Position numbers and translations under genes: made by a program
Part shown: positions 26,971-36,391 of the stretch, one piece after another
Numbering within the stretch: position 1 is the stretch's first letter
How the letters are laid out: the number at the start of each line of letters is the position of its first letter
The notes under the pieces: generated by a model
What the model was told of the DNA's origin: nothing
Seen by the model: the letters and a program-made list of their open reading frames with translations, nothing else
Databases searched by the model: none
Assembly (NCBI RefSeq): GCF_900105495.1
Contig: NZ_FNTF01000002.1
Span: forward strand, 1,711,501 to 1,775,500
DNA length: 64,000 bases
Origin: Pseudomonas frederiksbergensis
GTDB lineage: Bacteria; Pseudomonadota; Gammaproteobacteria; Pseudomonadales; Pseudomonadaceae
Reading direction: 5' to 3'

Positions 26971-28965
26971 TTAGGCGGCGACGGTCCAGATCGTTCGCTG
27001 GATTCGGGCCCCGCAGCCTTTAGACCCGAAAGGCCTGGACGGCGGTATGCAAGCGTCCACCCAGCACCAACAAATTCTCCCCTGCACGCGTCCCTCGCCG
27101 ATGCGCAGCAAGTTATCCCCGCCCAATTGGTGAATCCGCTCACTGTGATCGCGGATTTCACTGACGGCGCCGCTCTGCTGGGCGGTGACATCGGCGATGC
27201 GTACGGCGGTGTCGGAAATGGTCTGGATTGCACCGACGATTTTATCCAGTGCACCGTCGGCGGCCTGGGCTTGATTGGCGGTGGCCTCGGCGTGTTCGAC
27301 CTGGGCGCGCATGCCTTCCACCGATTGGCGCGCCGCGGTTTGCAAACCGGCGATTAACGTCTGGATCTCTGCCGTGGCACCCGCGGTGCGTTGCGCCAGT
27401 GAACGAACCTCTTCAGCCACTACTGCAAATCCGCGCCCCATTTCCCCGGCTCGGGCCGCTTCGATGGCGGCGTTCAGGGCCAGCAGGTTGGTCTGGTCGG
27501 CAATCGAACGGATGACCGTCAGCACGCCGCCAATGGTGGCCGACTCCTCGGCCAAGTGTTCTATCATTTGCGCGTTGCCTTGCACTTCGCCGACCAGCGC
27601 GTGGAGCCCGGTGAGGCTCAAGCCGATGACTTTCTGGCCTTGCTCCACCGCCAGCCCGGCATGTCGGCTCGCGTCGGCCGCCTGGCTGGCATCGCCGGCA
27701 ACTTGTTGAATGGTCGCTTCCAGTTCGCCGAGAGAATCACGGATCAGTGCCGTGTCGCCGGCCTGATGTTCGGCGCCGCTGTGCAGGTCGTTGCTCAGTT
27801 CGGCCAGGGTTCGGCTACTGCCGGCAACCTGTTCGGCGTTGAGGCGAATGGTCCCGACCAGGTCCACGAGGTATGCGCGCAAGCGATTGAGCGATGCTTC
27901 GATGTCGTGCAATTCACGGTTGGTTTTACCCAATTGAATGTCTCGGCTGAAGTCGCCCTCGGCCCAGGTCGAAAGCGCCGGGGCGAGGTTGGTCAGGGTC
28001 CGGGCCAGTTTCCGTTGCAAGGTGTCGATCAGCAAAGCAATCAGCAGGATCAAGCCGATCATCACGCCTTGCATCAGCCGCACTTCGCCCTGGATCTGTC
28101 CGTGCTGGGCGCGAACCACCGGCTCCAGCCCGGCAATGGCCTGCTGCACGGCGGCGATTTTCAGGTGAGTGGCGGCGCTGAGGTCGGAGCGTTTCTGGAT
28201 CTGGTCGCGAGTGCGCGCCAGTTCGGCCGGGTAGCGCGTGAGGAGGCTGTTCAGTTCACGCTTGAGGCCAACGCCTGCATCCTCGGCAACAGCTTTGTCG
28301 GTGTTCTCCAGGCCCATCATTGCCGCGAAATCATCGGTGCCGGATTCGCTGCTGCTGGCTACACCCAGCAGCGGCAAAGCACTCAACAATTCAGCCTGAG
28401 TGCGGATGTTGGCGAGTTCACGCTCGACATCGGCGGCCAATTCGCTGCGGCCGCTGCTGACCAGTTTGTCCCGGGCCAGAGACAATTTGCCCAAGTGCTG
28501 GGCAGCGGCGAGCAACGGCGTCAGATACGCCGCGTCAGCGCTGGCGTACCGGCTGAGCTGATCGAGGCTGGCGCCGAGTTCGCGTTCGGCCTGAAGCAGC
28601 AGCGCTTGCGGATCGCCGGCGAGTTTGCCAGCGGCCAGCAGGTCGGTTTTGCTGAATTCTTCGAGGTTCGACAGGCTCGGGCGCAAGGTGTCGGCCAAGG
28701 CCGGCGGCAACTCGCCGAGCTCCTTTTGCACGCCGTCGATGGCCTGACTGGCACTGCTCAGGCGCAGGGCATCGCCGCTGGCGAGGTAGTCGCCGATATT
28801 GCGCGCGACTTCATTTTGAAATTGCTGGGACAAGCCCAGGTAACGCTCCATCAAAAGATAGGGGCGCTCCAGGGCCTTTTGCGACCACCACAGTGTGGCG
28901 CCGAGGGCCACGCACACGGCGACTAAAAGGAGGGTATTGAGATTGGTCAGCAGCTTCAGGCGCAT
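26971..28965 (-). CDS. ctpL: Methyl-accepting chemotaxis protein (CtpL position), altered C-terminus
   Basis: A 664-residue chemoreceptor. One N-terminal membrane helix (about 8-28), a large helical periplasmic sensor, a second helix near 300-320 ([16 protein letters not shown]), HAMP, then the signalling hairpin with [20 protein letters not shown]. The location between dsbD and gcbA is that of P. aeruginosa CtpL (phosphate chemotaxis); ligand and symbol are inferred from position. The last 36 codons look abnormal ([17 protein letters not shown]). Adding one base to the four-G run at 27079-27082 restores [20 protein letters not shown] and a stop at 27020, the usual chemoreceptor ending. This indicates a one-base frame break, either real or a sequencing artefact. 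Confidence 0.8.
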   Translation of the reverse strand: MRLKLLTNLNTLLLVAVCVALGATLWWSQKALERPYLLMERYLGLSQQFQNEVARNIGDYLASGDALRLSSASQAIDGVQKELGELPPALADTLRPSLSNLEEFSKTDLLAAGKLAGDPQALLLQAERELGASLDQLSRYASADAAYLTPLLAAAQHLGKLSLARDKLVSSGRSELAADVERELANIRTQAELLSALPLLGVASSSESGTDDFAAMMGLENTDKAVAEDAGVGLKRELNSLLTRYPAELARTRDQIQKRSDLSAATHLKIAAVQQAIAGLEPVVRAQHGQIQGEVRLMQGVMIGLILLIALLIDTLQRKLARTLTNLAPALSTWAEGDFSRDIQLGKTNRELHDIEASLNRLRAYLVDLVGTIRLNAEQVAGSSRTLAELSNDLHSGAEHQAGDTALIRDSLGELEATIQQVAGDASQAADASRHAGLAVEQGQKVIGLSLTGLHALVGEVQGNAQMIEHLAEESATIGGVLTVIRSIADQTNLLALNAAIEAARAGEMGRGFAVVAEEVRSLAQRTAGATAEIQTLIAGLQTAARQSVEGMRAQVEHAEATANQAQAADGALDKIVGAIQTISDTAVRIADVTAQQSGAVSEIRDHSERIHQLGGDNLLRIGEGRVQGRICWCWVDACIPPSRPFGSKGCGARIQRTIWTVAA

Positions 28966-29017
28966 CGCGGGTCTACCAACGGCAGAATGTTAAGCGCCTG
29001 AATTTATTGCGTTTGTA

Positions 29018-30688
29018 TTACAGGGTTATGACCGAATGGGTCGATTCCGATGAAAAGGTGGCACTTTGCTTTGATGTTCGCGCAGCCTGCACACGATTGC
29101 GTCCGGCGTCTTTGGCGCGATACAGCGCTTCGTCGGCCTGGCTGGCCATCATCAGGCTGTCGGAGTGTTCACACAGTTCCACCACGCCGGCGCTGAACGT
29201 GCACCAGAGGTCTTGCGGTTGAGCCGGGTAGTGAATCTCGGCAAAGCGCCGACGGATTTCGTCGAGCACTTTGTGGGCCGATTCGAGATCGGTGTCCGGC
29301 ATGACAATCGCGAACTCTTCACCGCCGTAACGGCCGATGAAATCGGTCTTGCGCAAGCGTTGCTTGAGAAACAGCGCCAGGCTCTTGATCACCCGGTCGC
29401 CCATGGGGTGGCCGTGGCTGTCGTTGACTCGTTTGAAGTGATCGATGTCGAGCATCGCAAAGCTCAGCGGTTTGCTCTCGCGACGGGCGCGGAACGAACA
29501 GTCTTCGAGCAATTGCAGAATGTGCGTGTGGTTGTACAGCCCGGTGAGGCTGTCGCGGACCATCCGCGCTTTCAGATTGCGTGCCCGCGCCGCGCGGTTG
29601 CGCACGGTGGTAATCAGGTGCCGGGGCTTGATCGGTTTGGTCAGGAAGTCGTCGCCGCCCTCGCTCATGGCGTCGAGCTGTTTGTCCAGATCGTCTTCGG
29701 CCGACAGGTAAATGATCGGTACGCTGACGTAACGGTCGTTGTGGCGGATCACCTTGGCCAGTTCAGTACCGGTGCAGGCCGGCATGTACATGTCGAGGAT
29801 GATCAGGTCTGGCTGGAAATCCGCCAGCTCGGCCATGGCCTGGATCGGCTCGATCAAGGTCCGCGTAACGATCCCGGCACTGTTGAGCAGGCGCTCGGTG
29901 TGCAAGGCCTGGGCGCGTGAGTCGTCGATGATCAGCACTTTATAAGGTTCGTACTGGGCGACACAGGTCAGGACTTCGATTTTCTCCAGCAGGCTCGAGG
30001 CTTCGAGGGTGCCGGTCAGAAATTCCTGGCCACCGGCACGCACGGCGGCGAGACGGGTCGGGGTATCGGTTTCGTGCAGGCTGAAGAACAACAGCGGCAA
30101 TTGATGATCGAGGCCTTCCTGGGCTTCGGCAGCCAGTTTCAGGCCGATGCCGGTGCCACTGAAGTCCACGTCCATGACGATCGCCGCGGGCAAGCGCTCG
30201 ACCATCGAAGAGCGGAACGCCGCAACGCTGTCGAGGGCTTGCGCGCTGAGTCCGAAGAATTCCAGTTGTTTGGCCAGGCGCTCGCCACGGTCATGATCCT
30301 GCAGCATCACGTAAACCGGCTTGCGCAGGGGTGGCAGAAAGGTCTGGTCCAGCTGATCGCCATGGCGCAGGCCAGTACGTGACAAGCGTTGCATCAAGCG
30401 ATTGAGGTCAGTGATCAATCCGCTGCTCAGGCGTCCGCGATTGGCATCGACAGCCTCCAGCGACTGACCGATGTGGCGCGCCAGCTGGGTGTGTTCAGGT
30501 TGTTCGAAGCGCTCGGCGAAACGCAGCAGGCGCAGGTTGGCCTCGCTCAGTTCCGATAGGTCGGTGGTGGACCACTCGCTGCGTTGCAGGCGCTGCCATA
30601 TCTCAAGAATTTGACGTGCCTGATGAATTACCCGCTGGGCAAAGTGGTGCTTGAGGCGCTCACGGCTGGGGTCTTCTGGCTCGGTCAT
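29018..30688 (-). CDS. gcbA: Diguanylate cyclase GcbA
   Basis: A 556-residue cytoplasmic response regulator that makes cyclic-di-GMP. In P. fluorescens GcbA promotes surface attachment. Order: an N-terminal helical region (1-125), a degenerate receiver-like domain (YVMLQDHDRGERLAKQL), an intact receiver (VLIIDDSRAQALHTERLL, phospho-Asp in LIILDMYMPACTG), then GGDEF with active-site GGEEF and an RKTD inhibitory I-site five residues before it. The position next to the chemoreceptor matches PA4843. Confidence 0.92.
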   Translation of the reverse strand: MTEPEDPSRERLKHHFAQRVIHQARQILEIWQRLQRSEWSTTDLSELSEANLRLLRFAERFEQPEHTQLARHIGQSLEAVDANRGRLSSGLITDLNRLMQRLSRTGLRHGDQLDQTFLPPLRKPVYVMLQDHDRGERLAKQLEFFGLSAQALDSVAAFRSSMVERLPAAIVMDVDFSGTGIGLKLAAEAQEGLDHQLPLLFFSLHETDTPTRLAAVRAGGQEFLTGTLEASSLLEKIEVLTCVAQYEPYKVLIIDDSRAQALHTERLLNSAGIVTRTLIEPIQAMAELADFQPDLIILDMYMPACTGTELAKVIRHNDRYVSVPIIYLSAEDDLDKQLDAMSEGGDDFLTKPIKPRHLITTVRNRAARARNLKARMVRDSLTGLYNHTHILQLLEDCSFRARRESKPLSFAMLDIDHFKRVNDSHGHPMGDRVIKSLALFLKQRLRKTDFIGRYGGEEFAIVMPDTDLESAHKVLDEIRRRFAEIHYPAQPQDLWCTFSAGVVELCEHSDSLMMASQADEALYRAKDAGRNRVQAARTSKQSATFSSESTHSVITL

Positions 30689-31014
30689 ATCCTGACAACT
30701 AGTTAGGGGGCATGCTGAGGTTGACTGGTGGCTCTATGCTAGCACCTCTTTTCCATCGCATGAGTGTCGTACGTCAATTAACTGTAAAGCGACCTGATTC
30801 AGTTAATGACCGATGAGTCTCCGCCAGGGCGTCACTGGCCGATAGAGCCAGAGGAATCTGGTGATTCAGGACGTTTCCTGAACATTTCAAGGTTATTTCC
30901 CAAGGCTCTGCGAGCCTCGTCTGTCAGGTATTTCTGATTTTTCGGTCAAGCGATCCGGTCGGGAATTGCGGCTGTTAGGGTTCAGGGATTCCCTTAGTCG
31001 CTCGTCCGCAAACC
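30689..31014. other. Intergenic region between gcbA and the type VI cassette
   Basis: A 326-base, AT-richer gap between divergently transcribed genes, expected to hold the gcbA promoter (leftward) and the promoter of the DUF2515-like gene (rightward). I see no convincing sigma-70 or sigma-54 pair, no open reading of note and no repeat. Confidence 0.6.
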
Positions 31015-32166
31015 ATGACCCAGTGTTTCAAGGAACACCCCATTGATGATCAGCGCCTGAACCACAACAGCACACCCGTTGCTGACTGTGAATGCAAAGA
31101 GGTGCGACTTTATGGCAGCAAGACCCTTATTACCGACGTGCCGATTCTTACGTGCTCATGCCTCTGGCGTACCTTCCAGCGCGAGGCGGAAGAAATTGTC
31201 GCGCCTGATGGCGTATTGATTTCGGACCCCGTTGGGCGCAACCGCGCTATCAATGCGGCGTACGCTCGACTGTGGTTGCACGACTCGCGGTTTCAGTGGG
31301 CCGGGTTGGCGGCGTTTGCCTCCAAGCAGGTCGGTTGCGGATTGTTGCATGCGGCGGACAGTATCGAACTCATTCGCGAGGAGCGTGAGGCACGGCAGCG
31401 TTTGCGGGAAAGCCGTCGTGAGTCAGGGTTGTTGACTCGGGGCCGGATGGCCGAACAGGCAGATGAATTGCGTGACTATAAAGAAGCTGACTCGCGCAAT
31501 CCGGTGCCCTCTGTGGATTTCCGTCCTCAAGGGGAGGACATGTCGCTCGTTCAACAGCAATTCCGGCATGTGCACGACATGATGGCGCTGGGCAATACCG
31601 CGCTGTTTCTGGACGTTTATCCGCTGCATGAGTTTTATGCGAAGCGTGGGTTGGGGGAGTTGAAGAAGTGCTTGGGAGCACGGGTCGAAATTTATGGGCA
31701 TCCGAAGTTTCCGGTGCTTTGGCCAGTGGGGCAGGAAAAGCTTGAGTTCGGGAAGTTTTACTCCGAAGTTTTGTTGGCATTCGAAGCAATCGAGGCCGGC
31801 GACATAGGTGCGAGTGTGGAGTATCTGGCCTGGCATGAGCAGAACAATATCCTTCAGCCAGCAATTTACGAGGACCATCAACTGGTGGCTTTGCTGCGTG
31901 CCAACCATGCGTCCTTTGTTACGGGCTTTCCTTCAGGCGTTGCCCAGGCCATTGAATTGACCCTTACCAGCCAATGCCAGCGAGTCGAGGACGGTCGCAC
32001 CATCGGTTTTGGCAACAACCCGCTGGCGGACTTGTCGGACATTAAGCAGCGAATGGCATTCGTTCTCCAGGCCGCGACACGCTTTGATCAAATGCTCAGC
32101 GATCACAACCGTAGCGCATTAGAACAGTCGATCAACGAGATCGCATCGGGTGGTAGCAGGCTATGA
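31015..32166 (+). CDS. DUF2515-like protein, first gene of a type VI secretion cassette
   Basis: A 383-residue cytoplasmic-type protein without signal peptide. The N-terminal part has a short cysteine cluster (CECKE, CSCLW). The conserved core GRNRAINAAYARLWL and FQWAGLAAFASKQVGCGLLHA is what I associate with DUF2515 proteins of Pseudomonas. A second conserved half carries MMALGNTALFLDVYPLHEF. It is followed with a four-base overlap by a membrane-anchored protein and then by hcp, so it may be a type VI effector. The activity is unknown. No good ribosome site is seen at the chosen ATG. Confidence 0.65.
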   Translation: MTQCFKEHPIDDQRLNHNSTPVADCECKEVRLYGSKTLITDVPILTCSCLWRTFQREAEEIVAPDGVLISDPVGRNRAINAAYARLWLHDSRFQWAGLAAFASKQVGCGLLHAADSIELIREEREARQRLRESRRESGLLTRGRMAEQADELRDYKEADSRNPVPSVDFRPQGEDMSLVQQQFRHVHDMMALGNTALFLDVYPLHEFYAKRGLGELKKCLGARVEIYGHPKFPVLWPVGQEKLEFGKFYSEVLLAFEAIEAGDIGASVEYLAWHEQNNILQPAIYEDHQLVALLRANHASFVTGFPSGVAQAIELTLTSQCQRVEDGRTIGFGNNPLADLSDIKQRMAFVLQAATRFDQMLSDHNRSALEQSINEIASGGSRL

Positions 32167-32846
32167 ATCTGCAACCAAGGCTGTTCGGCTGGCGCTGCGG
32201 TGCATACCTCCTGCTTCTGGGGGGCTTGACGTGGGCCGCCCTACATCAGTTGACGCAACCTCTGTGGGATGAACCCGAAATCGTCCTGGAAATAGGTGGG
32301 ACGTATGAAGAATTGCGCAAGAGCTCTTCAGCCCCCTTTAGTCCGGGGATACGCGGGCACATCTGGTTCGGCATTCCCATGACCGATGCAAGATTGCGAT
32401 TCGTCGACCCGCAGTTCGGGTTCAGCACACCTGCGGCGCGTTATTTTGCCGTCGGATTCAACGACAATGTCATTTACAGCCTCCGCATGTCCCCACAGAT
32501 CGAACCGCTCCTGATTGATGACGCGCTTAAAGTCGTTCTCGACCTGCAAGACCAATGGCGCGCAAAAGGTTGGGTGGCCAAAGGGCTGCGAAACAATCCC
32601 GTAATCGTCGATACCCCTGAATGGCGGGCCTACCTGAGGAAAGGAATTTTGCACGGGCGATCCTACTGGCAAGCCGGCGATAAGTATCAGGTCTCGCTGG
32701 CACTAGGCCGCTTCGAGGATTACCGAAATCCGACTGAAGAGCGCTACCTCATCACCCTCGCGCTCGCCAAACCCTGGGTGCCCTTTGACGAAATCGAAGA
32801 CATGTACGACGAGCCCAGTCACTTCCCCGCCCCGCAACCCAAATAA
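32163..32846 (+). CDS. Membrane-anchored hypothetical protein of the type VI cassette
   Basis: A 227-residue protein. One N-terminal membrane helix (about 12-29, GAYLLLLGGLTWAALHQL) leads to a periplasmic domain with no recognised fold (PFSPGIRGHIWFGIPMTDA). It overlaps the upstream gene by four bases and lies 17 bases before hcp, so the three form one transcript. By position it could be an immunity protein for the upstream product. This is inference. Confidence 0.7.
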   Translation: MNLQPRLFGWRCGAYLLLLGGLTWAALHQLTQPLWDEPEIVLEIGGTYEELRKSSSAPFSPGIRGHIWFGIPMTDARLRFVDPQFGFSTPAARYFAVGFNDNVIYSLRMSPQIEPLLIDDALKVVLDLQDQWRAKGWVAKGLRNNPVIVDTPEWRAYLRKGILHGRSYWQAGDKYQVSLALGRFEDYRNPTEERYLITLALAKPWVPFDEIEDMYDEPSHFPAPQPK

Positions 32847-32863
32847 AAAAAAGGAGCCCCACC

Positions 32864-33370
32864 ATGCCAACCCCCGCCTTCATGACGCTCAAGGGTGAAA
32901 GACAAGGATTGATCAGCGCAGGCGCTTTCACCGAAGCATCAGTGGGAAACGTCTATCAGTTGGGCCGCGAAGACCAGATCATGATTCAAGCCCTGAGCCA
33001 CGGCATCTTCGTACCGAAAGGGTCGGGAGCCGGGCGGCGGATGCACAAACCCTTGGTCATCACCAAGGCCATCGACAAGGCGTCACCGCTGATCAATATC
33101 GCGCTGTGTTCCGGGGAGTTGCTCAGCCAGTGCCGCGTCGAGTGGTATCGGACCTCGGCTCACGGAACGCAGGAGCATTTCTACACGATGGAGCTGGAAG
33201 ACGCGGTGATCGTCGGCGCTGAAGTGCTCATGCCACATTGCCAGGACCCCGGCACTGCTTACCTGACCCAGCTGGAAAAGGTCCACTTCAGTTACCGACG
33301 GATCTATTGGCGGCATGAGATCAGCCGGACCATGGGCTCCGATGAATGGCGCGCCGAGGAGCAGGTATGA
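32864..33370 (+). CDS. hcp: Hcp family type VI secretion tube protein
   Basis: A 168-residue Hcp homolog; hexameric rings stack into the inner tube of the type VI secretion system and can carry small effectors. Typical segments are FMTLKGERQGLISAGAF, GREDQIMIQALSHGIFVP and HKPLVITKAIDKASPLI, with a beta-strand-rich second half. A strong AGGAG precedes the ATG. The stop overlaps the next gene by four bases. No core type VI genes (tssB/C/K and so on) lie in the window, so this is an orphan tube-effector cassette. Confidence 0.93.
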   Translation: MPTPAFMTLKGERQGLISAGAFTEASVGNVYQLGREDQIMIQALSHGIFVPKGSGAGRRMHKPLVITKAIDKASPLINIALCSGELLSQCRVEWYRTSAHGTQEHFYTMELEDAVIVGAEVLMPHCQDPGTAYLTQLEKVHFSYRRIYWRHEISRTMGSDEWRAEEQV

Positions 33371-33843
33371 GGCTGGTCAATGAGTTTCATTTGTCTGCGT
33401 GGGAGCGCGAACAGGCTTATTCCAGTGAACAAGCGCTGGATCACGTGCGCCAGGCATTGCTTGATCGGCAACCCATCGATGGCCTTGAGGAGTTGCGTGC
33501 GGGGCTGCTGATCGATATCGACAGCGAAGTGCTGGAACAGCTTGAACGTGGATCGTGGTGGTTGGTCCGGGCTGAGGCGGACTACGGCAACTGGCCGTTA
33601 CCGGTGCGGACCTTCGATCAGAAGGTCATCGAGTTGATGAGAAACCCGCCCGCCCAGGCCTCACGATCGCCAAGGATTTTTCGCCTCGTTGACAGCGTGA
33701 CGGCCGAGCCGCTGGCGCAGCAGCCATACATCGCAACCGTGGACGGGCAGTCTGTCCAGAGGAAAACCGACGGCGAAGGCATCGCCCATCTTTTTACATC
33801 GGGCGAGGTGCGGCAGATTTCAATGAAGGTCATCGGCGTATAG
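33367..33843 (+). CDS. Hypothetical protein downstream of hcp (candidate cargo or adaptor)
   Basis: A 158-residue protein. The ATG at 33367 has GAGGAG upstream and overlaps the hcp stop (ATGA). The C-terminal 55 residues (RIFRLVDSVTAEPLAQQPY, then GIAHLFTSGEVRQISMKVI) form a compact beta sandwich-like unit that I associate with proteins next to Hcp or VgrG in Pseudomonas. Co-translation with hcp suggests it binds or rides in the tube. No enzymatic motif is visible. Confidence 0.65.
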   Translation: MRLVNEFHLSAWEREQAYSSEQALDHVRQALLDRQPIDGLEELRAGLLIDIDSEVLEQLERGSWWLVRAEADYGNWPLPVRTFDQKVIELMRNPPAQASRSPRIFRLVDSVTAEPLAQQPYIATVDGQSVQRKTDGEGIAHLFTSGEVRQISMKVIGV

Positions 33844-33994
33844 CGCACCAGGGGACACTTGAGTATCGGCAACGATTGCCGCAGGTTCGGCTGTAATTTT
33901 TCGGGATTAACCGAGCGACGGGTGCCGGCCAAAGGCACGTTGTTGTATGGTTGTGGTCGAACCGATGAACTCAAGTGATTGAAAGGATATCGCC

Positions 33995-35062
33995 ATGCTG
34001 GACTGGAAGAACCGCGCGGGCAGCGCGCCTGAACGTGCCGCTGAACCGAAGTCGGCCACCCGTAGTTACCTGGGTGGCCTGTTGTTCAGTCGGGCGCTGG
34101 CCACTCTGATTGGCCTGTACTTGCTGGTGGCTATTGCGCTGGGCTGGTACTGGAGCCAGGAACCTGCGCTGTTTCCGGTTCAGCAGAATGCCCAGATGGC
34201 CGCCGAGAAAGAAGGCAAGCAAATGGTCATCGGCTACACCACGGTCGAAACCCTCAAGACCGTCGCCGGTACTTTGCTGACCAAACCGGGTGGCTATATT
34301 TCCAACGACCGTTTCCCGCCGGGCCTGTGGATGGATAACACGCCGAGCTGGGAATATGGCGTGCTGGTCCAGGTCCGCGACCTGACGCGAGCCTTGCGTA
34401 AAGACTTCGCCCGCTCGCAATCGCAATCTGCCGAAGACTCCGATCTGGCCAAGGCCGAGCCGCGTTTCAACTTCGACAATAAAAGCTGGGTACTGCCATC
34501 CAGTGAGTCCGAGTACCAGGAAGGCATGAATTCCCTGAGCCGTTATCAGGCACGCCTGTCCGATCCGTCGCAGAAAAACGCACTGTTCTACGCCCGCGCC
34601 GACAACCTGAACAACTGGCTGGGCGATGTCGGCACCCGTCTGGGTTCGCTGTCGCAACGCCTGTCGGCCAGCGTTGGCCGGGTCAAGCTCAATACCGCGT
34701 TGAAAACCGAAGTCGTCGCCCCGGGGCAGGTGCCGCAGGTTGACGAAGAAATCGTCGAAACCCCGTGGATGCAGATCGACAACGTGTTCTATGAAGCACG
34801 CGGTCAGGCCTGGGCCTTGTCCCATCTGCTGCGTGCCATCGAAGTCGACTTCGCCGATGTGCTGGCCAAGAAGAACGCCACGGTCAGCGTGCGCCAGATC
34901 ATTCGTGAACTGGAAGCCTCGCAGGAACCGGTTTGGAGTCCTATGATCCTCAATGGCAGCGGCTTCGGGGTGCTGGCCAACCACTCGCTGGTGATGGCCA
35001 ACTACATTTCCCGGGCCAACGCCGCAGTGATCGATTTGCGTCAATTGCTCAATCAGGGCTGA
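33995..35062 (+). CDS. DUF2333 family membrane protein
   Basis: A 355-residue protein with one N-terminal membrane helix (about 33-52, LATLIGLYLLVAIALGWYW) and a large periplasmic helical domain, as in DUF2333. Function unknown. It is conserved next to the Nudix gene (PA4842-PA4841 order). AAGGA lies upstream of the ATG. Confidence 0.9.
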   Translation: MLDWKNRAGSAPERAAEPKSATRSYLGGLLFSRALATLIGLYLLVAIALGWYWSQEPALFPVQQNAQMAAEKEGKQMVIGYTTVETLKTVAGTLLTKPGGYISNDRFPPGLWMDNTPSWEYGVLVQVRDLTRALRKDFARSQSQSAEDSDLAKAEPRFNFDNKSWVLPSSESEYQEGMNSLSRYQARLSDPSQKNALFYARADNLNNWLGDVGTRLGSLSQRLSASVGRVKLNTALKTEVVAPGQVPQVDEEIVETPWMQIDNVFYEARGQAWALSHLLRAIEVDFADVLAKKNATVSVRQIIRELEASQEPVWSPMILNGSGFGVLANHSLVMANYISRANAAVIDLRQLLNQG

Positions 35063-35065
35063 GTC

Positions 35066-35623
35066 ATGGTCGATAGCGCCAGAGAGGTCGCGCACCGCGC
35101 GGCCTCGGATGCCGAACAGATCGCCTGGGTGGACGAACAGGACAACCTGCTCGGTGCCCTGGTCCGCTCCGACCTGCGTGAACGCGGGCTGATCGGGCGC
35201 GGCACTTACATCATGCTGTTCAATTCCGCCGGTGAACTCTGCGTGCATCGACGCACGTTGAGCAAAGCCATTTATCCAGGATTCTGGGACGTGGCGGCGG
35301 GGGGCATGGTGCTGGCGACCGAAACCTACGCCGAATCGGCTGCCCGCGAGCTGGAAGAAGAGCTGGGCGTGAGCGGTGTGGAACTGACCGCCCATGATCA
35401 CTTTTACTTCGAAGACACCGGTAATCGGCTCTGGTGTTCGGCGTTTTCGGCGGTGTGGGATGGTCCATTGATCCTGCAACCGGAAGAAGTCCTTGAAGCG
35501 CGCTTCATCCCTGTTGATCAAGTCCTGCTGGAAATCCAGCAAAAGCCTTATTGCCCGGACTCTCTGGCCGCCTTGAAGCGCTATCTTCAGGCCCGTGGGG
35601 CGGACGTCGCAAAAGAGGCATGA
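35066..35623 (+). CDS. Nudix hydrolase, YfcD-like
   Basis: A 185-residue hydrolase of nucleoside-diphosphate-linked compounds. The Nudix box Gx5Ex7REUxEExGU is complete at residues 80-102 (GMVLATE, then RELEEELGV), preceded by YPGFWDVAAGG. The substrate is unknown; the arrangement resembles YfcD/IPP-isomerase-like Nudix proteins. It begins three bases after the DUF2333 stop, so the two are co-transcribed. Confidence 0.93.
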   Translation: MVDSAREVAHRAASDAEQIAWVDEQDNLLGALVRSDLRERGLIGRGTYIMLFNSAGELCVHRRTLSKAIYPGFWDVAAGGMVLATETYAESAARELEEELGVSGVELTAHDHFYFEDTGNRLWCSAFSAVWDGPLILQPEEVLEARFIPVDQVLLEIQQKPYCPDSLAALKRYLQARGADVAKEA

Positions 35624-35801
35624 ATTGGCGCCGATTGGCTCTTAGCAAGTCGGCTTTTTGCCGTTACACTGCGCGACCTTTTCAAGCTGAACCGGCATTG
35701 GCTGGCTCAGTAGCGCTGCCCCTGCCTGAGTGGGGCTTCGCGGTCGATGGCTCCCTCCCGGGTTGCCGCGACCAGTCTTTGTCCTCCCAAGAGGATTGCC
35801 G

Positions 35802-36173
35802 GTGGCCAAAAAAGCCGCATCCTTCGCCGCCCTTGGTGGGCTGGTGTTTTCCACCGACGCAGGTCGTCATTGCCCGGATTGCAGTAAACCGGTGGATGCC
35901 TGCATCTGCAAACAGACCGTTATCCCGGCCGGCGACGGCATTGCCCGCGTGCGTCGCGAAAGCAAGGGCCGTGGCGGCAAGACGGTGACCACCATCACTG
36001 GTGTGCCGTTGGCCGAAGAGGCGCTCAAGGACCTGGCCACGACGTTGAAAAAACGTTGCGGAACGGGAGGGGCGTTGAAAGACGGAATCATCGAAATCCA
36101 GGGCGATCATGTCGAGCTACTCTTGGCCGAGCTGATCAAACACGGTTTCAAAGCGAAGAAGTCCGGCGGCTAG
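35802..36173 (+). CDS. SUI1/YciH family translation factor-like protein
   Basis: A 123-residue protein of the eIF1/SUI1 fold (YciH), which can influence start-codon selection. A short N-terminal zinc-binding-like motif (CPDCSKPVDACIC) precedes the SUI1 domain (GGKTVTTITGVPL). I chose the GTG at 35802 because AGAGGA lies seven bases upstream and homologs start with AKKA at this point; the longer ATG reading from 35730 adds an unrelated leader. It lies before speA as in PAO1. Confidence 0.92.
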   Translation: MAKKAASFAALGGLVFSTDAGRHCPDCSKPVDACICKQTVIPAGDGIARVRRESKGRGGKTVTTITGVPLAEEALKDLATTLKKRCGTGGALKDGIIEIQGDHVELLLAELIKHGFKAKKSGG

Positions 36174-36177
36174 CAGC

Positions 36178-36255
36178 CTCTGTGAAAACCACCCTCGGCT
36201 TGATCCAGTCCTGATCCGATTCAGGTTTGGCGTCGTCTACATGGTTTTCACAGAG
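36178..36255. repeat. Long-range inverted repeat upstream of speA
   Basis: CTCTGTGAAAACCA at 36178-36191 is perfectly complementary to TGGTTTTCACAGAG at 36242-36255, with a 50-base loop. It starts just after the yciH-like stop. It could be a terminator-like structure or a leader RNA element; there is no T run. Confidence 0.8.
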
Positions 36256-36391
36256 CCTGTTCTGACCGGTTTCTAAACTCACTGCGGTCAGCGAGGTCTA
36301 TCCCCTCGTTGACGAACCGTCATTTTCATTCTTTAGACTGCGCCGGCCTGAACCCAGGCGACGCTCTATGACTTCTTTATAGGGGACTTCA

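Noticed and set aside
26943..27254. N-terminal extension of the type-44 toxin frame into the chemoreceptor gene
   Set aside because: The extension reads the chemoreceptor coding sequence in a shifted frame; its residues are low-complexity shadow sequence.
33971..35542. A minus-strand open frame spanning the DUF2333 and Nudix genes
   Set aside because: It crosses two clearly recognised plus-strand genes and shows no domain.
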